64,000 nucleotides of DNA from Halapricum desulfuricans (lineage in GTDB: Archaea; Halobacteriota; Halobacteria; Halobacteriales; Haloarculaceae), in contig NZ_CP064787.1 in assembly GCF_017094505.1 (NCBI RefSeq), positions 992,001 to 1,056,000 of the forward strand, in the 5' to 3' direction. The position numbers were made by a program, and so were the translations under genes. The notes under the pieces are model-generated. The model saw only the letters and a program-made list of their open reading frames with translations. It made no database searches and was not told the DNA's origin. Shown one piece after another: positions 1-8,833 of this stretch (positions are counted from its first letter, which is position 1; each line of letters begins with the position of its first letter).

Positions 1-113
1 TCGGCCAGACACACCTTCACCGAAATAGGGCCGCGAGAGCGTCTCTAACTCCAATATTCTGGGCCTTCGCTGATCGACGAAACACCGCCGGCGTCGCTCG
101 TCGGACTCGCGGG

Positions 114-121
114 CTTTATAA
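114..121 (+). promoter_or_regulatory. TATA box for nadM
   Basis: TTTATAAA lies 27-34 nt before the nadM ATG at 148. That spacing is typical of haloarchaeal promoters and predicts a leaderless or nearly leaderless transcript. Bases 1-113 upstream show no gene I can support. Confidence 0.6.
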
Positions 122-147
122 AATCTGCCGCCGAGATAGTAACCAGA

Positions 148-705
148 ATGACTCGCGGGTTCTACATCGGCCGCTTTCAGCCGTACCACAACGGCCACCA
201 CACAGTAATCGAGCACATCGCTGGCGATGTCGACGAACTCGTCCTCGGAATCGGCAGCGCCGACGTCTCGCACACGGTCCGCAATCCGTTCACGGCGGGC
301 GAGCGGATCATGATGCTCACCAAGGCCGTCCGGGAATTCGAGCGCGAACACGATCTGGTCACCTACGTCGTCCCGATCGAGGACATCGACCGCAACGCCG
401 TCTGGGCCGGCCACGTCGAGAGCATGTGCCCGGACTTCGACGTCGTCTACTCGAACAACCCGCTGGTGATCCGGCTGTTCGAGGAAGACGGGATCGAAGT
501 TCGCCAGTCGCAGATGTTCGACCGCGAGCGTCTGGAGGGGACCGACATCCGCGAGAGCATGATCGACGGCGAACCATGGCGCGATCGCGTTCCCGATCCT
601 GTCGTCGAGGTCGTCGAGGAAATCAACGGCATCCAGCGACTGCGAACGATCGCACAGGACGACGTGGTCGACCGCTGGGAAGCCGACGAGGACAAGGGAC
701 TGTAG
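148..705 (+). CDS. nadM: Nicotinamide-nucleotide adenylyltransferase, archaeal NadM type
   Basis: Transfers AMP from ATP to NMN, making NAD+ in the cytoplasm. The 185-residue protein opens with the nucleotidylyltransferase signature GRFQPYHNGH (residues 8-17), which contains the HxGH ATP-binding motif. Near residue 131 it has GTDIRES, the second phosphate-binding motif of archaeal NadM. The length fits the archaeal family (about 170-190 residues) and there is no Nudix or kinase fusion. The start follows a good TATA box. The next gene begins 90 nt downstream on the same strand and may be read separately. Function is assigned with high confidence from motifs. Confidence 0.95.
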   Translation: MTRGFYIGRFQPYHNGHHTVIEHIAGDVDELVLGIGSADVSHTVRNPFTAGERIMMLTKAVREFEREHDLVTYVVPIEDIDRNAVWAGHVESMCPDFDVVYSNNPLVIRLFEEDGIEVRQSQMFDRERLEGTDIRESMIDGEPWRDRVPDPVVEVVEEINGIQRLRTIAQDDVVDRWEADEDKGL

Positions 706-795
706 TACTGCGAGTCGAACGCCTGCTCGCAGGCGGTGGTTGCGGCGAGCCCTCGCGACGCAACCTCTATCAACGAGGACACCGAGTGAACGGGT

Positions 796-1686
796 ATGTA
801 CGCCGACACCCTCGTTCTCGACGTCGACGGCGTCCTGGTGGACGTCGCCGGGTCCTACCGCCGTGCGATCGTCGAGAGCGTCGAACGGGTCTACGGGGAG
901 ACGATCGCTCAGCCCGCGATCCAGCAGTTCAAAGACGCCGGCGGGTTCAACAACGACTGGGAGCTGACTGACGCCGTCGCGCTGTACGTGCTGGCCGGCC
1001 GTGAGGGGTTCCCGCTGAGCATCGAGACCTTTACCGATCGCATCGCCGCCTCGGGCGGGGGACTGGCTGCGGCCCGGTCGGTCGTCGACGACGAACTCGA
1101 CCCGGCACAGCGCGAGCGCGCCCTCGACGCGTGGGACCGTGACCGACTCCGAGACGTCTTCCAGCAACTGTACCTCGGGGCGCGACTCTACCGTGAGATC
1201 GAGGGCGGCTCGCCCGAACTGCACACCCGTGGCTACATCCACGACGAGCCGGTCGTACTCGACTCGGACACGCGCGAGACACTGACCGAGCGGTTCGCGA
1301 TCGGAGTCCTGACCGGCCGTCCCGCCGCGGAGGCCGACATCGCACTCGAGCGGGTCGGACTCGAGGTGCCCGACGCCCACCGGTTCACCATGGACGACTG
1401 GGAAGCGGGCAAGCCTGACCCGACCGCGCTCGTGACGCTCGCGGAACGGCTCGGCGGCGCGGAGATCGCCTTCGTCGGGGACACGCTCGACGATGTTCGG
1501 ACGGCCGAGAACGCCGCCCGCGAGGACCCGGATCGAACGTATCACGGAATCGGAGTACTGACCGGCGGGCTCGACGGCGAAACCGGTCGCGAGAAATTCG
1601 AGCGCGCCGGCGCAAGCGCAGTCGTTGAGTCGGTCAACGACCTGCCCGAACTGCTGGAGCCGGTCGAGGAGACGCCCGCGGACTGA
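796..1686 (+). CDS. HAD-superfamily phosphatase, TIGR01548-like
   Basis: A 296-residue cytoplasmic HAD hydrolase. All four HAD motifs are visible: DVDGVLVD (residues 9-16, nucleophile Asp9 and acid/base Asp11), LTGRP near 172 (Thr/Ser motif II), KPDP near 206 (Lys motif III) and GDTLDD near 228 (acidic motif IV). The segment between motifs I and II is long (about 160 residues), which suggests an all-helical cap. It resembles the archaeal TIGR01548 family, whose substrate is not established as far as I know. It stands alone between nadM and the SPFH gene, so context gives no substrate. Confidence 0.85.
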   Translation: MYADTLVLDVDGVLVDVAGSYRRAIVESVERVYGETIAQPAIQQFKDAGGFNNDWELTDAVALYVLAGREGFPLSIETFTDRIAASGGGLAAARSVVDDELDPAQRERALDAWDRDRLRDVFQQLYLGARLYREIEGGSPELHTRGYIHDEPVVLDSDTRETLTERFAIGVLTGRPAAEADIALERVGLEVPDAHRFTMDDWEAGKPDPTALVTLAERLGGAEIAFVGDTLDDVRTAENAAREDPDRTYHGIGVLTGGLDGETGREKFERAGASAVVESVNDLPELLEPVEETPAD

Positions 1687-1771
1687 TAGCGACCAGTATT
1701 CGGTCTCGAGTAGCGACAAGCGTTTTCTCACGGGCGACGAGACTTTGGGTGTGTGTCACTAGGTATCGGGT

Positions 1772-2977
1772 ATGGACAAGTCATCCATCCCACGAGTCCG
1801 TCAGACGGCGAACAACGCGACTGCGATCATCCTCGCGGCAGTGATCATCGCTGCGTTGCTTGCCGCGCTATCGAGCGGCGCGTTCGGTCTCAGTATCACG
1901 ATCGATCCCGTGCTGATCGCGGGCTTTCTCCTGCTGGCGATTGCCGTCGCAACGGTGTACTCCGCCGTCGAGGTCGTCGAAGCCTACGAGAAACGCGCAG
2001 TGACGGTCTTCGGTGAGTTCCGCCGCCTGCTCGAACCGGGAATCCACTTCATCCCGCCGTTCGTCTCGAAGACGTACGTCTTCGATATGCGCACCCAGAC
2101 GCTGGACGTACCCCGTCAGGAGGCGATCACTCGGGACAACTCGCCGGTGACCGCTGACGCCGTCGTCTACATCCGGGTGATGGACGCCAAGAAGGCGTTC
2201 CTTGAAGTCCAGCAGTACGAGCGCGCCGTCTCGAATCTGGCACAGACGACGTTGCGGGCAGTGCTGGGCGACATGGAACTGGACGACACGCTCAACAAGC
2301 GCCAGGAGATCAACGCCAAGATCCGCCAGGAACTCGACGAACCGACAGACGAGTGGGGGATCCGCGTCGAGAGCGTCGAGGTCCGGGAAGTCAACCCGAG
2401 CACGGACGTCCAGCAGGCGATGGAACAGCAGACGTCCGCCGAGCGTCGCCGCCGCGCGATGATCCTCGAGGCCCAGGGTGAACGCCGCAGCGCGATCGAG
2501 AAAGCAGAGGGAGACAAGCGCTCGAACATCATCCGCGCGCAGGGTGAAAAGCAGAGCCAGATCCTCGAGGCCCAGGGTGACGCCATCTCGACGGTCCTGC
2601 GGGCCAAATCCGCCGAGGCGATGGGTGAACGCGCCGTCATCGAACGCGGCATGGAAACCCTCGAAGAGATCGGCAAGGGCGAGTCGACGACGTTCGTTCT
2701 GCCCCAGGAACTGACCTCACTGGTCGGCCGTTACGGCAAGCACCTCACCGGCTCCGACGCCCGGACCGACGGCGAGACCCTCGAAGGGCTCGAGTTCGAC
2801 GCCGAGACCCGCGAGATGCTCGGGCTGGACGCCATCGAAGAGATCCTCGAAGCGACGGAGGGCGTCGACATCGAAGCGATGGAACGGGAGGCGGAGGCGG
2901 TCAAGTCTGGCGACATCGGGGGCGACATTCAGGACCCCGACGAGATCATCGAGAGCGCGGACGACGGAGAGCGCTGA
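1772..2977 (+). CDS. SPFH/band-7 membrane protein (stomatin/prohibitin family)
   Basis: A 401-residue membrane-anchored scaffold protein. Two hydrophobic segments (about residues 14-35 and 45-63) precede the SPFH domain (about 65-235), which contains the characteristic AYEKRAVTVFGEF and EPGIHFIPPF stretches. Residues 230-305 form an Ala/Glu/Arg-rich coiled coil with repeated (A/E)QGE(R/K) units, as in prohibitins. The tail (about 340-401) is acidic and probably disordered. Such proteins form membrane microdomain rings; their archaeal clients are largely unknown. No NfeD gene, a common partner, is adjacent. The ATG at 1772 is preferred because hydrophobic segment 1 starts just after it. Confidence 0.9.
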   Translation: MDKSSIPRVRQTANNATAIILAAVIIAALLAALSSGAFGLSITIDPVLIAGFLLLAIAVATVYSAVEVVEAYEKRAVTVFGEFRRLLEPGIHFIPPFVSKTYVFDMRTQTLDVPRQEAITRDNSPVTADAVVYIRVMDAKKAFLEVQQYERAVSNLAQTTLRAVLGDMELDDTLNKRQEINAKIRQELDEPTDEWGIRVESVEVREVNPSTDVQQAMEQQTSAERRRRAMILEAQGERRSAIEKAEGDKRSNIIRAQGEKQSQILEAQGDAISTVLRAKSAEAMGERAVIERGMETLEEIGKGESTTFVLPQELTSLVGRYGKHLTGSDARTDGETLEGLEFDAETREMLGLDAIEEILEATEGVDIEAMEREAEAVKSGDIGGDIQDPDEIIESADDGER

Positions 2978-2989
2978 TCGGGCCGACGC

Positions 2990-3484
2990 CTACCCGATGT
3001 AGTCGTTCAACATCGCGCCGAAGCCGGCCGCGGCAGCGCCGAGCGAGACCAGCCCGCCGACGCCCGTGAGCACCAGCCCGCCGTTGAGGGCCGCAACCAG
3101 TACCAGCGTCCCGAGCCAGTGGTCGTCGATATCGACCAGTCGACCGACGGTCCCCAGAAACACGATCGTCGCGCCCAGCACGGCAGTGACGACAGACGCC
3201 ACGAGCACCACCAGCGCGATCGGCGCCGCGATGACCGTGATCGAAAGCAACAGCGCGACCAGTCCGGCGGTCAGCATCGAGAGCAACCCGTAGAAGAGCG
3301 AGCCGAGCGGCCGCGCGCGAACCGCACCGATCATCTGCTCGGTGTACCGGGGGGTGAACGTCGTCAGGAACACGCCACCTAACAATGTCGCAACGAACGC
3401 GATCACTGCGCCACCGCCGAGACCGATCGCGATGTCCGACGATTCCCCGAGGGCACAGGACTGCAAGGCGATGGACGCGCTCAT
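2990..3484 (-). CDS. Four-TM membrane protein, DUF5518-like (paralogue 1)
   Basis: A 164-residue integral membrane protein with a Gly/Ala-rich first segment, two central hydrophobic hairpins and a C-terminal stretch LTGVGGLVSLG. It matches the protein at 3912-4406 along its whole length: same size, shared YTEQ/YTER motif near residue 50, shared (V/I)NGGL(V/A)LTG near 137. The frame stays open upstream to 3682, but the ATG at 3484 gives the same length as the paralogue, so I chose it. It ends 12 nt from the convergent SPFH gene. Function unknown; DUF5518 is the haloarchaeal family it most resembles. Confidence 0.8.
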   Translation of the reverse strand: MSASIALQSCALGESSDIAIGLGGGAVIAFVATLLGGVFLTTFTPRYTEQMIGAVRARPLGSLFYGLLSMLTAGLVALLLSITVIAAPIALVVLVASVVTAVLGATIVFLGTVGRLVDIDDHWLGTLVLVAALNGGLVLTGVGGLVSLGAAAAGFGAMLNDYIG

Positions 3485-3635
3485 GCTCGTTGCTCGACAG
3501 CCACAGAGAAAAGTCCTGTGACAGCCGACCGCCACTCTGAACGGTCTGATACGAAAGCGATGTCTGCGGGTTCGGTTCCGACATATCGGGGCAGGATGGA
3601 CAAACGACTTAGTGTCGGCCGACGTACGCCCGTGT

Positions 3636-3911
3636 ATGACGGACAAGCCACAGTCCGGCGAACTCTTCGGCGTACCGTACAACTTCGAGCGACCGAGCCT
3701 GAAGCGGTTGCTGTCGTCCTACTGGCAGCCCGGCGAGCGCATGCTCGTCGAGAAGCCCTTCGGTGTCGGCTACACGCTGAACCTCGCGAACTGGCGGTCC
3801 TGGATCGTGCTCGCGATCGCCGGGCTGCTGGTCTATCAGGAAACCAGCGGTAGCGACGAGCGCGAGGAAACCAGAGAGGACGAGGAACCGGTCGAAGTCA
3901 TCGTCGACTGA
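3636..3911 (+). CDS. Small DUF5808-like protein
   Basis: A 91-residue protein beginning with the FGVPYNFERPS segment (residues 10-20) typical of DUF5808, a haloarchaeal family of unknown function. A single hydrophobic segment (WIVLAIAGLLVY, about residues 54-65) is followed by an acidic tail. It may be a small membrane-associated protein. The ATG at 3636 is preferred over the in-frame upstream ATG at 3612 because the family motif starts soon after. It is flanked on both sides by genes for the paralogous DUF5518-like membrane proteins, and its stop codon touches the end of the downstream one (3912). Confidence 0.75.
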   Translation: MTDKPQSGELFGVPYNFERPSLKRLLSSYWQPGERMLVEKPFGVGYTLNLANWRSWIVLAIAGLLVYQETSGSDEREETREDEEPVEVIVD

Positions 3912-4406
3912 TCACAGCAGGTCCCGCAAGACCGTCCCGAAGCCGACAGCGCCGACGAAAAACGATACCAGCCCGCCGATCCCGGTGAGCGCGAGCCCGC
4001 CGTTGATCCCCGCAGCGAGCACCAGCGGTACGGCCCACCCGTCGTCGTGTCCGACCAGACTGTCGGCGATCGCGAGAAAGGCGATTGCCGCGCCGACCGC
4101 CCAGAGGACGACCGCGAGCACGAGCAGCGCGACTGCGACCGGAACTCCGACGATCGTAATAAACAGCACCAGCGACAGGAGTAGCAACGCGATCAGCGAC
4201 ACTACTCCGTAGATGAACGCGCCGACGACGTTCTCGCGAATCTCGTCGATCTGTCGCTCGGTGTAGTCGGGAGCGAGCGCCACCAGAATCGCCCCGACGA
4301 GCAGCGTCGACAGGAACGCGCTGGCGGCCCCACCGCCGAGGCTGAACGCAATGTCGATACCGCCCGGATCGGGCGCGTCGAACGCCTGAAGAACGAGTTC
4401 TCCCAT
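3912..4406 (-). CDS. Four-TM membrane protein, DUF5518-like (paralogue 2)
   Basis: A 164-residue integral membrane protein, same length and topology as the paralogue at 2990-3484. Shared features are the GGGA glycine run near residue 25, YTERQIDEIRENVVGAFIYG after the first TM segment, a central pair of TM helices and the C-terminal INGGLALTGIGGLVS. Both genes are on the minus strand with one plus-strand gene between them, so they probably arose by local duplication. This gene converges on the DUF5808-like gene with zero spacing. No catalytic motif is visible and the function is unknown. Confidence 0.8.
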   Translation of the reverse strand: MGELVLQAFDAPDPGGIDIAFSLGGGAASAFLSTLLVGAILVALAPDYTERQIDEIRENVVGAFIYGVVSLIALLLLSLVLFITIVGVPVAVALLVLAVVLWAVGAAIAFLAIADSLVGHDDGWAVPLVLAAGINGGLALTGIGGLVSFFVGAVGFGTVLRDLL

Positions 4407-4470
4407 GGCAAGATATCACAGGCAGCGGGCAAAAGTCCTGTGGCGGCCGCCGCTTTCACAGCAGTCGCGA

Positions 4471-5718
4471 TCAGAAATCAGTCAGTTTCGCCTGCAGCCC
4501 GGCGACTAGCTCGGACTTCCGCCGCAGCGCACCCAGCGAGACCGGCAACTGCTCGGTCACGTCGGTCACGGCCTGTCGGAAGGTCTCGCTCTCGCCGTGC
4601 CGACCCTCGAAGGCGTTGCGGACGCCCTCCCTGACCTGCCAGACGCCGACCGGTGCCCAGTAGTCGTCGGTCACTTCCCGGAGGACGAGACACTTGGCTT
4701 GCCTGTTCCGATCGTGGAGGTGTTCGAGCACGCCCAGCCGGGAGGCGTAGTACGCGCCGGCGGTCTCCTCGACGTAGCCCGTCCGACCCTCGTAGCCCTC
4801 GTGGGCGCTGGCGAGGTAGTAGGCCTCACCGGCGGGGTTCCAGACGCTGTCAGGGGCTTTCATCTCGACGAGTTCGAACTCCCACTGGCCGGGCGTCAGG
4901 ACGATCCAGTAGCGGTTGCCCATGTACTCGTTGTAGTGCACCTCGGTCTCGCTGATGGTCGAGGCGTTCCGAATGCCGCCCCGAAGGTACTGCCCGACGG
5001 TGTCGTCGACGGCGGTGATCGACCACCGCGTCGGGACGAGCCGTCGGTTTCGGCCTTGACCGAGCGCGCCGGCCGAGAGGATCGTGTTGATGTCGTACAC
5101 GTCGAACCCCCGCCGGTAGAGATAGGTCATCGCGCCCTCGGCCCGCCAGTCGTCGTCCTCCAGCGTCTTCTCGACCGGCCGGGGGACGTGTGGATTCTCG
5201 GCGAGGTCGGCCGACTCGGCGCTGGCTCGCGGCCCGGTCGGTGCGCCCACGTCGTCGAGCGAGAGGTCGATGTCGGGTTCGCCGTCCAGTCCGACCTCCA
5301 CGTCGACGGGGTGGTCGGCGATGGCGACTTCCCGCTGGACGCCGACGAACCCGTCCCAGACGTCACGCACGTCGACGTTGGCCGAGCGCGTCGAATTCAG
5401 CAGGCCGGTCCGTCGCTGGAGAACCTCCGAGACGCCCAGCCCCTGGCGGTACCACTCTCCCGAGGTGGCGAAGTCGGCGGCGTCGCCGTCCGTGACAGGC
5501 GAGAGCACGCCCGTCGAGACGTTGGGGTACGACGAGCGGCCGACGAAGATCTCCGGGGCCGTCGCACCGAACAACGAATCCCCGGAGACAGCCCGCTCGA
5601 ACTCCCGCTCGACCTCATCGAGGTAGTCGGTGATCTCGTAGGACTTCTGTTCGGCCAGCCGACGCTTCTCGGCGGCCTCGTCGCGCTGGAAGTCCTCGAT
5701 GAAGTCGTCCAGTCGCAT
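4471..5718 (-). CDS. nreA: DNA repair protein NreA
   Basis: A 415-residue protein of the archaeal Nre family, implicated in the DNA-damage response (mitomycin C sensitivity in Haloferax mutants). Family hallmarks are the segment EIFVGRSSYPNVSTGVLSP near residues 57-75, the central MTYLYRRGFDVYDINTILSAG and the conserved LVEMKAPDSVWNPAGEAYY stretch. The last seven residues, QAKLTDF (409-415), form a QxxLxxF PIP box, so it probably docks on PCNA. It stands alone on the minus strand. The ATG at 5718 gives the expected N-terminus (MRLDDFIEDFQRDEAAEKRR). Confidence 0.93.
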   Translation of the reverse strand: MRLDDFIEDFQRDEAAEKRRLAEQKSYEITDYLDEVEREFERAVSGDSLFGATAPEIFVGRSSYPNVSTGVLSPVTDGDAADFATSGEWYRQGLGVSEVLQRRTGLLNSTRSANVDVRDVWDGFVGVQREVAIADHPVDVEVGLDGEPDIDLSLDDVGAPTGPRASAESADLAENPHVPRPVEKTLEDDDWRAEGAMTYLYRRGFDVYDINTILSAGALGQGRNRRLVPTRWSITAVDDTVGQYLRGGIRNASTISETEVHYNEYMGNRYWIVLTPGQWEFELVEMKAPDSVWNPAGEAYYLASAHEGYEGRTGYVEETAGAYYASRLGVLEHLHDRNRQAKCLVLREVTDDYWAPVGVWQVREGVRNAFEGRHGESETFRQAVTDVTEQLPVSLGALRRKSELVAGLQAKLTDF

Positions 5719-5843
5719 CTACCGACTGTTCGGCGTTCAGCGTGATGAATGTTGTACTTACGATCGACGAACCGCGATCTGGATCGGATCATTTCTGCTA
5801 TATGTTATGTTTAACCAAGATGTTTCCGACCGAGTATCGGGTT

Positions 5844-6206
5844 ATGCACTCACGGTTGGTTTCGCCTTCGATCGGACCGTCACCGGATCGCTCAATCTGG
5901 GTGACTGCGATCCTGTTTTACGGTGTCGGTGACGTGGTGACGACGACCGTCGGGCTCGGCATGGAAGGACTCACCGAAGCGGGGCCGCTCCTTGCGTTTC
6001 TCATCGAGCAGTACGACCTGAATTTGGTGGCGACGTTCGTCGTCGCTGTCGGGGTGAAGGCTGCCTTTTTCGGTTGTTGTTATGTGGCGTGGCTACGCTT
6101 GCCCCGGCCGCAGTGTGTGTCTGTTCCACTCGGAGTGGCACTTGTCGGCATATCGGCGACCGCGTGGAATACCTATCACGTGATATACCTGGCCCGCCCG
6201 TTCTAG
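5844..6206 (+). CDS. Small haloarchaeal membrane protein
   Basis: A 120-residue protein with three predicted TM segments: around ILFYGVGDVVTTTVGL (residues 22-38), LVATFVVAVGVKAAFFGCCY (about 60-80) and VSVPLGVALVGISATAW (about 90-107). The GxGDVxTT motif in the first helix recalls a group of short haloarchaeal membrane proteins of unknown role. The open frame continues upstream to 5742, but that part is not hydrophobic and looks like leader. The ATG at 5844 is therefore preferred; 5822 is possible. It is divergent from nreA. No function can be proposed. Confidence 0.65.
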   Translation: MHSRLVSPSIGPSPDRSIWVTAILFYGVGDVVTTTVGLGMEGLTEAGPLLAFLIEQYDLNLVATFVVAVGVKAAFFGCCYVAWLRLPRPQCVSVPLGVALVGISATAWNTYHVIYLARPF

Positions 6207-6276
6207 TGTCGGTCAGACTGCCGATCGAAATTTTCCGAAGGACGGAGCCGTTCTGAGACGGATTGCTGTGCCGCTC

Positions 6277-6300
6277 CGACCGTCCGATGTCGGGCGGTCG
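6277..6300. repeat. Hairpin repeat element 1
   Basis: CGACCG-T-CCGA-TG-TCGG-G-CGGTCG forms a stem of six, then a T/G pair, then four pairs. Right-hand flank ATGCGGAGCAGACA resembles the flank of element 2 at 8602-8621. It lies between two convergent genes. Confidence 0.45.
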
Positions 6301-6386
6301 ATGCGGAGCAGACACACACTACTCCGTACGGGCGAGATGAGTGCGGTGATCGGCGACGTGTGATCGATCGCGTCGCCGAGAGGTCG

Positions 6387-6869
6387 CTACAGATTTCGCT
6401 CCACGCGCGAACGGTCCGAGTATCCCGCCGCAGTGCGAATGTCAGCGAGGTGTTCGTCGACACTGAACAGTTGCCCGTCGGTGACTGCCGGTGAGCAAAA
6501 CCGGAGTTGCCCGCCCGTGTATTCGAGAACCATCTTGTGGGGGACCATCGTCACGGTGTACTCCATGTCGTTGAAACGAGTTTCCGAGACGGTCGTCGTT
6601 CTGATTCCGGGGACGCTGGCGTCGTGCTCCTCGGTCCACGCTTCGATTTCAGCGAGGCGCTCTGTGAGGTGCTGGGCGATCGGGACTTCCTCGTAGTCGC
6701 CCTCGTGAATGATCCCGTCCCCGACGACGTGGATGGTATACTCGGAAACGAGACCGTCTGCGGCCAGCGCCTCGAGGGTCTGTATCCGGTCGAGATGTGG
6801 CCTGATCGCAGTCCGCGGAGCCAGTGACCGTACGTAGAGTTCGAGGGAATTCTGTCGGTTTTGTGTCAT
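6387..6869 (-). CDS. Haloarchaeal HTH-associated small regulator-like protein
   Basis: A 160-residue protein. The first 50 residues (LELYVRSLAPRTAIRPHLDR, LEALAADGLVSEYTIHVVG) match the start of a group of haloarchaeal proteins often annotated as HTH domain proteins. The rest is an acidic alpha/beta region (TVTMVPHKMVLEYTGGQLRF) with no catalytic motif I recognise. The frame is open to 6998, but the ATG at 6869 places the LELYVRSL block at the usual distance. A role as a transcription factor or adaptor is inference. The divergent neighbour is a non-coding stretch, and the upstream gene on this strand is the winged-helix gene at 7047. Confidence 0.6.
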   Translation of the reverse strand: MTQNRQNSLELYVRSLAPRTAIRPHLDRIQTLEALAADGLVSEYTIHVVGDGIIHEGDYEEVPIAQHLTERLAEIEAWTEEHDASVPGIRTTTVSETRFNDMEYTVTMVPHKMVLEYTGGQLRFCSPAVTDGQLFSVDEHLADIRTAAGYSDRSRVERNL

Positions 6870-7046
6870 TATATTCACGACTATCCTGACTGTGTCCTTC
6901 GAGATTTGCCGTCCAAAGCACCTCGGTTGGACCACCACGGTGTTTTTCCGCTGTCCGACGATCCGATTGCGACACCCGCTCCGGCCGCACGTCTTCACGA
7001 ACGTGTCACCGACAGTATGAGCCGCCCATATCCGGAGCGGTCGCGT

Positions 7047-7325
7047 TCAATCGATCAGGTTCTGCGATTCGATCTGTTGCCAGACGTCGTTCCCGTCGGT
7101 AGTGATCCCGTAGACGCGTCCTTTCTTGCGCTCTTCCGGTACCAGGAGTTCGACGAGTCCCCGATCGCGCAGTCCCTTGAGTGCCCGGGAGACGTGGGCG
7201 ATGCCGATATCGGCTTCGTCGGCAATCTGTGACGGCGTGGCCGGCCCCTCAGCGAGGCGTTTCAGCGCAGTGACCCGGTAATCGGAGCTGATCACGAACC
7301 CGATTTCGTCCCATTCATCCGACAT
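7047..7325 (-). CDS. Winged-helix transcriptional regulator (ArsR/MarR-like)
   Basis: A 92-residue single-domain DNA-binding protein. The winged helix runs from about residue 10 to 80: VISSDYRVTALKRLAEGP, a recognition region TPSQIADEADIGIAHVSRAL, and a wing LVELLVPEERKKGRVYGIT. There is no ligand domain. Its ATG lies inside the last codons of the DUF354 gene (11-nt overlap), so the two are almost certainly co-transcribed and translationally coupled. It may control its own operon or nearby glycan genes. The reading frame extends far upstream inside the DUF354 gene, but that part is a shadow. Confidence 0.85.
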   Translation of the reverse strand: MSDEWDEIGFVISSDYRVTALKRLAEGPATPSQIADEADIGIAHVSRALKGLRDRGLVELLVPEERKKGRVYGITTDGNDVWQQIESQNLID

Positions 7326-8427
7326 TTTTGCCCCCGCGTGTCTGCTCTGCCCGCAGCCGTGCTGGCCGGAGGTGGGACACGGATTCGATCGTCTCGAGGG
7401 ATTCGGCGACCTCCACGAGGACGTCCGTGAGGTTGACCATGTCTTCGACGTACGCGTCCCGTCGCTGTCGCCACGCCGATCTGGTCTCGTCGTCGGTGAG
7501 CAGCGGGATCGCCGTGTCGACGATCTCGGTCGCGTCCCGGAGGTTGACGACCAGCCCGGCCCGCTCCAGTTCCAGGAAGTTGCCCATGTCGTCCTCCCCG
7601 ACGAAGGAGTTCGATCTGATGGCCGGCGTCCCCAGCAGTGCGGCTTCCGTGACCATGGTCTGTGTGTCCGCGACGAGCACGCTCGCTTCGGCCAGTGCGT
7701 CGTGCAGCTTCGCCGGGTGGAGATCGAACGGCCGGGCCGGGACCGTCGAGAAGTCGAGCGAGTCGTCCTCGTCGGAGACGAACACCGTCGCGTGCTCTGC
7801 AAGGTTCTCGATCAGTGGCCCTCGTACCGCCGGCGTGAGGCCGTCCTTGCCGACGTCGTGGTGGGAGCCGAAGGCGTTCAACCGGAGGATGACGTACTGC
7901 TCGTCGGGCCCAACACCGAGCTCGTCCCGGATCGTCGGATCGGGCTCGAACACCGACGGGTGGAGATACGCCGACTCCTTGAACCCCTCGAACGTGTAGT
8001 GCGACTCCCCCAGGTCTTTCCGGAAGGCCGACGGCGTCAGGATCACGCGTGCGAACGGCGTCGATATCGCGTGATCGAGCGACGTGGGTTCGGAGTCGAG
8101 AACGAGTACCGAGGGCGTTCGCGAGAGCACTCCAGCGTGAGCGCCGTACGCCCCCATCCCGAAGATGAGGCCCGGGTCGAGTCGGCGGACCGTTCGGGCG
8201 ATGCGGTAGTAGTGCCCGGGCAACTGCGTGAACAGCGACCGCCGGTCGGTGCCGCAACTCCCGTAGACCGTGTAGTCCAGACCCTCCCAGTCGAGCAACG
8301 CGAGCGTACACCCGTAATCCCGTGCCAGAACGGACGTCCGATGACCGCGCTCCCGTAACTTCCTGATCACATGTTTGTACATGTGGACGTGGGCAGGCGT
8401 GTTCGTAAAGAACAGATAGTGCATCAC
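7315..8427 (-). CDS. DUF354 family protein, GT-B-like sugar transferase candidate
   Basis: A 370-residue cytoplasmic protein. N-terminal FFTNTPAHVHMYKHVIRKL, then LDPGLIFGMGAYGAHAGVL and LVLDSEPTS (about residues 105-118), are typical of DUF354, a family with a GT-B-like fold found in prokaryotic polysaccharide clusters. The second half has DALAEASVLVADTQTMVTEAALLGTPAIRSNSF, resembling the nucleotide-sugar-binding half of GT-B enzymes. The donor and acceptor are unknown. The gene heads a two-gene operon with the winged-helix gene at 7047. The start at 8427 is the first of two adjacent Met codons. Confidence 0.8.
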   Translation of the reverse strand: MMHYLFFTNTPAHVHMYKHVIRKLRERGHRTSVLARDYGCTLALLDWEGLDYTVYGSCGTDRRSLFTQLPGHYYRIARTVRRLDPGLIFGMGAYGAHAGVLSRTPSVLVLDSEPTSLDHAISTPFARVILTPSAFRKDLGESHYTFEGFKESAYLHPSVFEPDPTIRDELGVGPDEQYVILRLNAFGSHHDVGKDGLTPAVRGPLIENLAEHATVFVSDEDDSLDFSTVPARPFDLHPAKLHDALAEASVLVADTQTMVTEAALLGTPAIRSNSFVGEDDMGNFLELERAGLVVNLRDATEIVDTAIPLLTDDETRSAWRQRRDAYVEDMVNLTDVLVEVAESLETIESVSHLRPARLRAEQTRGGKNVG

Positions 8428-8833
8428 TCTCTACACAGTTCAAACTGTGGCGGTATTGTTAGTCAGCCCTTGCGAGCAGTGAACACGACCTATTCTGGCC
8501 TTTCTCAGATGGAGCGATCGATCCCTTGACCCGACGGACGTCTCGACCGTCCGGAGACGGCAACCGAGACGTGTCACGGGTCGCTGAACGAGTTACCGCA
8601 CCGACCGCTATCGGGCGGTCGATACGGAAGGGGCAGACAGCGATCCGCACGGGGGTGTTCGTCCCGCGGTAACCACCTCCTACGCGTTCGGGAACGGGAC
8701 AGGCGTGCGTACGCCACTCATAACAACGATAGCAGCCGGAGACAGACGTTTGCAGGATGAACTACTTCGTCTGTCAGCACCGGTGTGCGGACCGCCCGAA
8801 ACGGCGTCTGGTCCCGCTGTACGGGTGCGCCTG
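8428..8833. other. 406-nt divergent intergenic region
   Basis: No supported gene. It separates DUF354 (minus) from the YdjM-like gene (plus) and must hold both promoters. It contains hairpin repeat element 2 at 8602-8621. A reading frame open from 8705 runs into the YdjM-like gene but lacks a plausible N-terminus. Confidence 0.5.
8602..8621. repeat. Hairpin repeat element 2
   Basis: CGACCGC-TATCGG-GCGGTCG is a perfect 7-bp stem with a 6-nt loop. The right flank ATACGGAAGGGGCAGACA is close to that of element 1. It sits between divergent genes, so it is not simply a terminator. Confidence 0.5.

Noticed and set aside
8459-8650. 63-codon antisense frame between DUF354 and the YdjM-like gene
   Set aside because: No recognisable motif, atypical composition, and it spans the hairpin repeat element.
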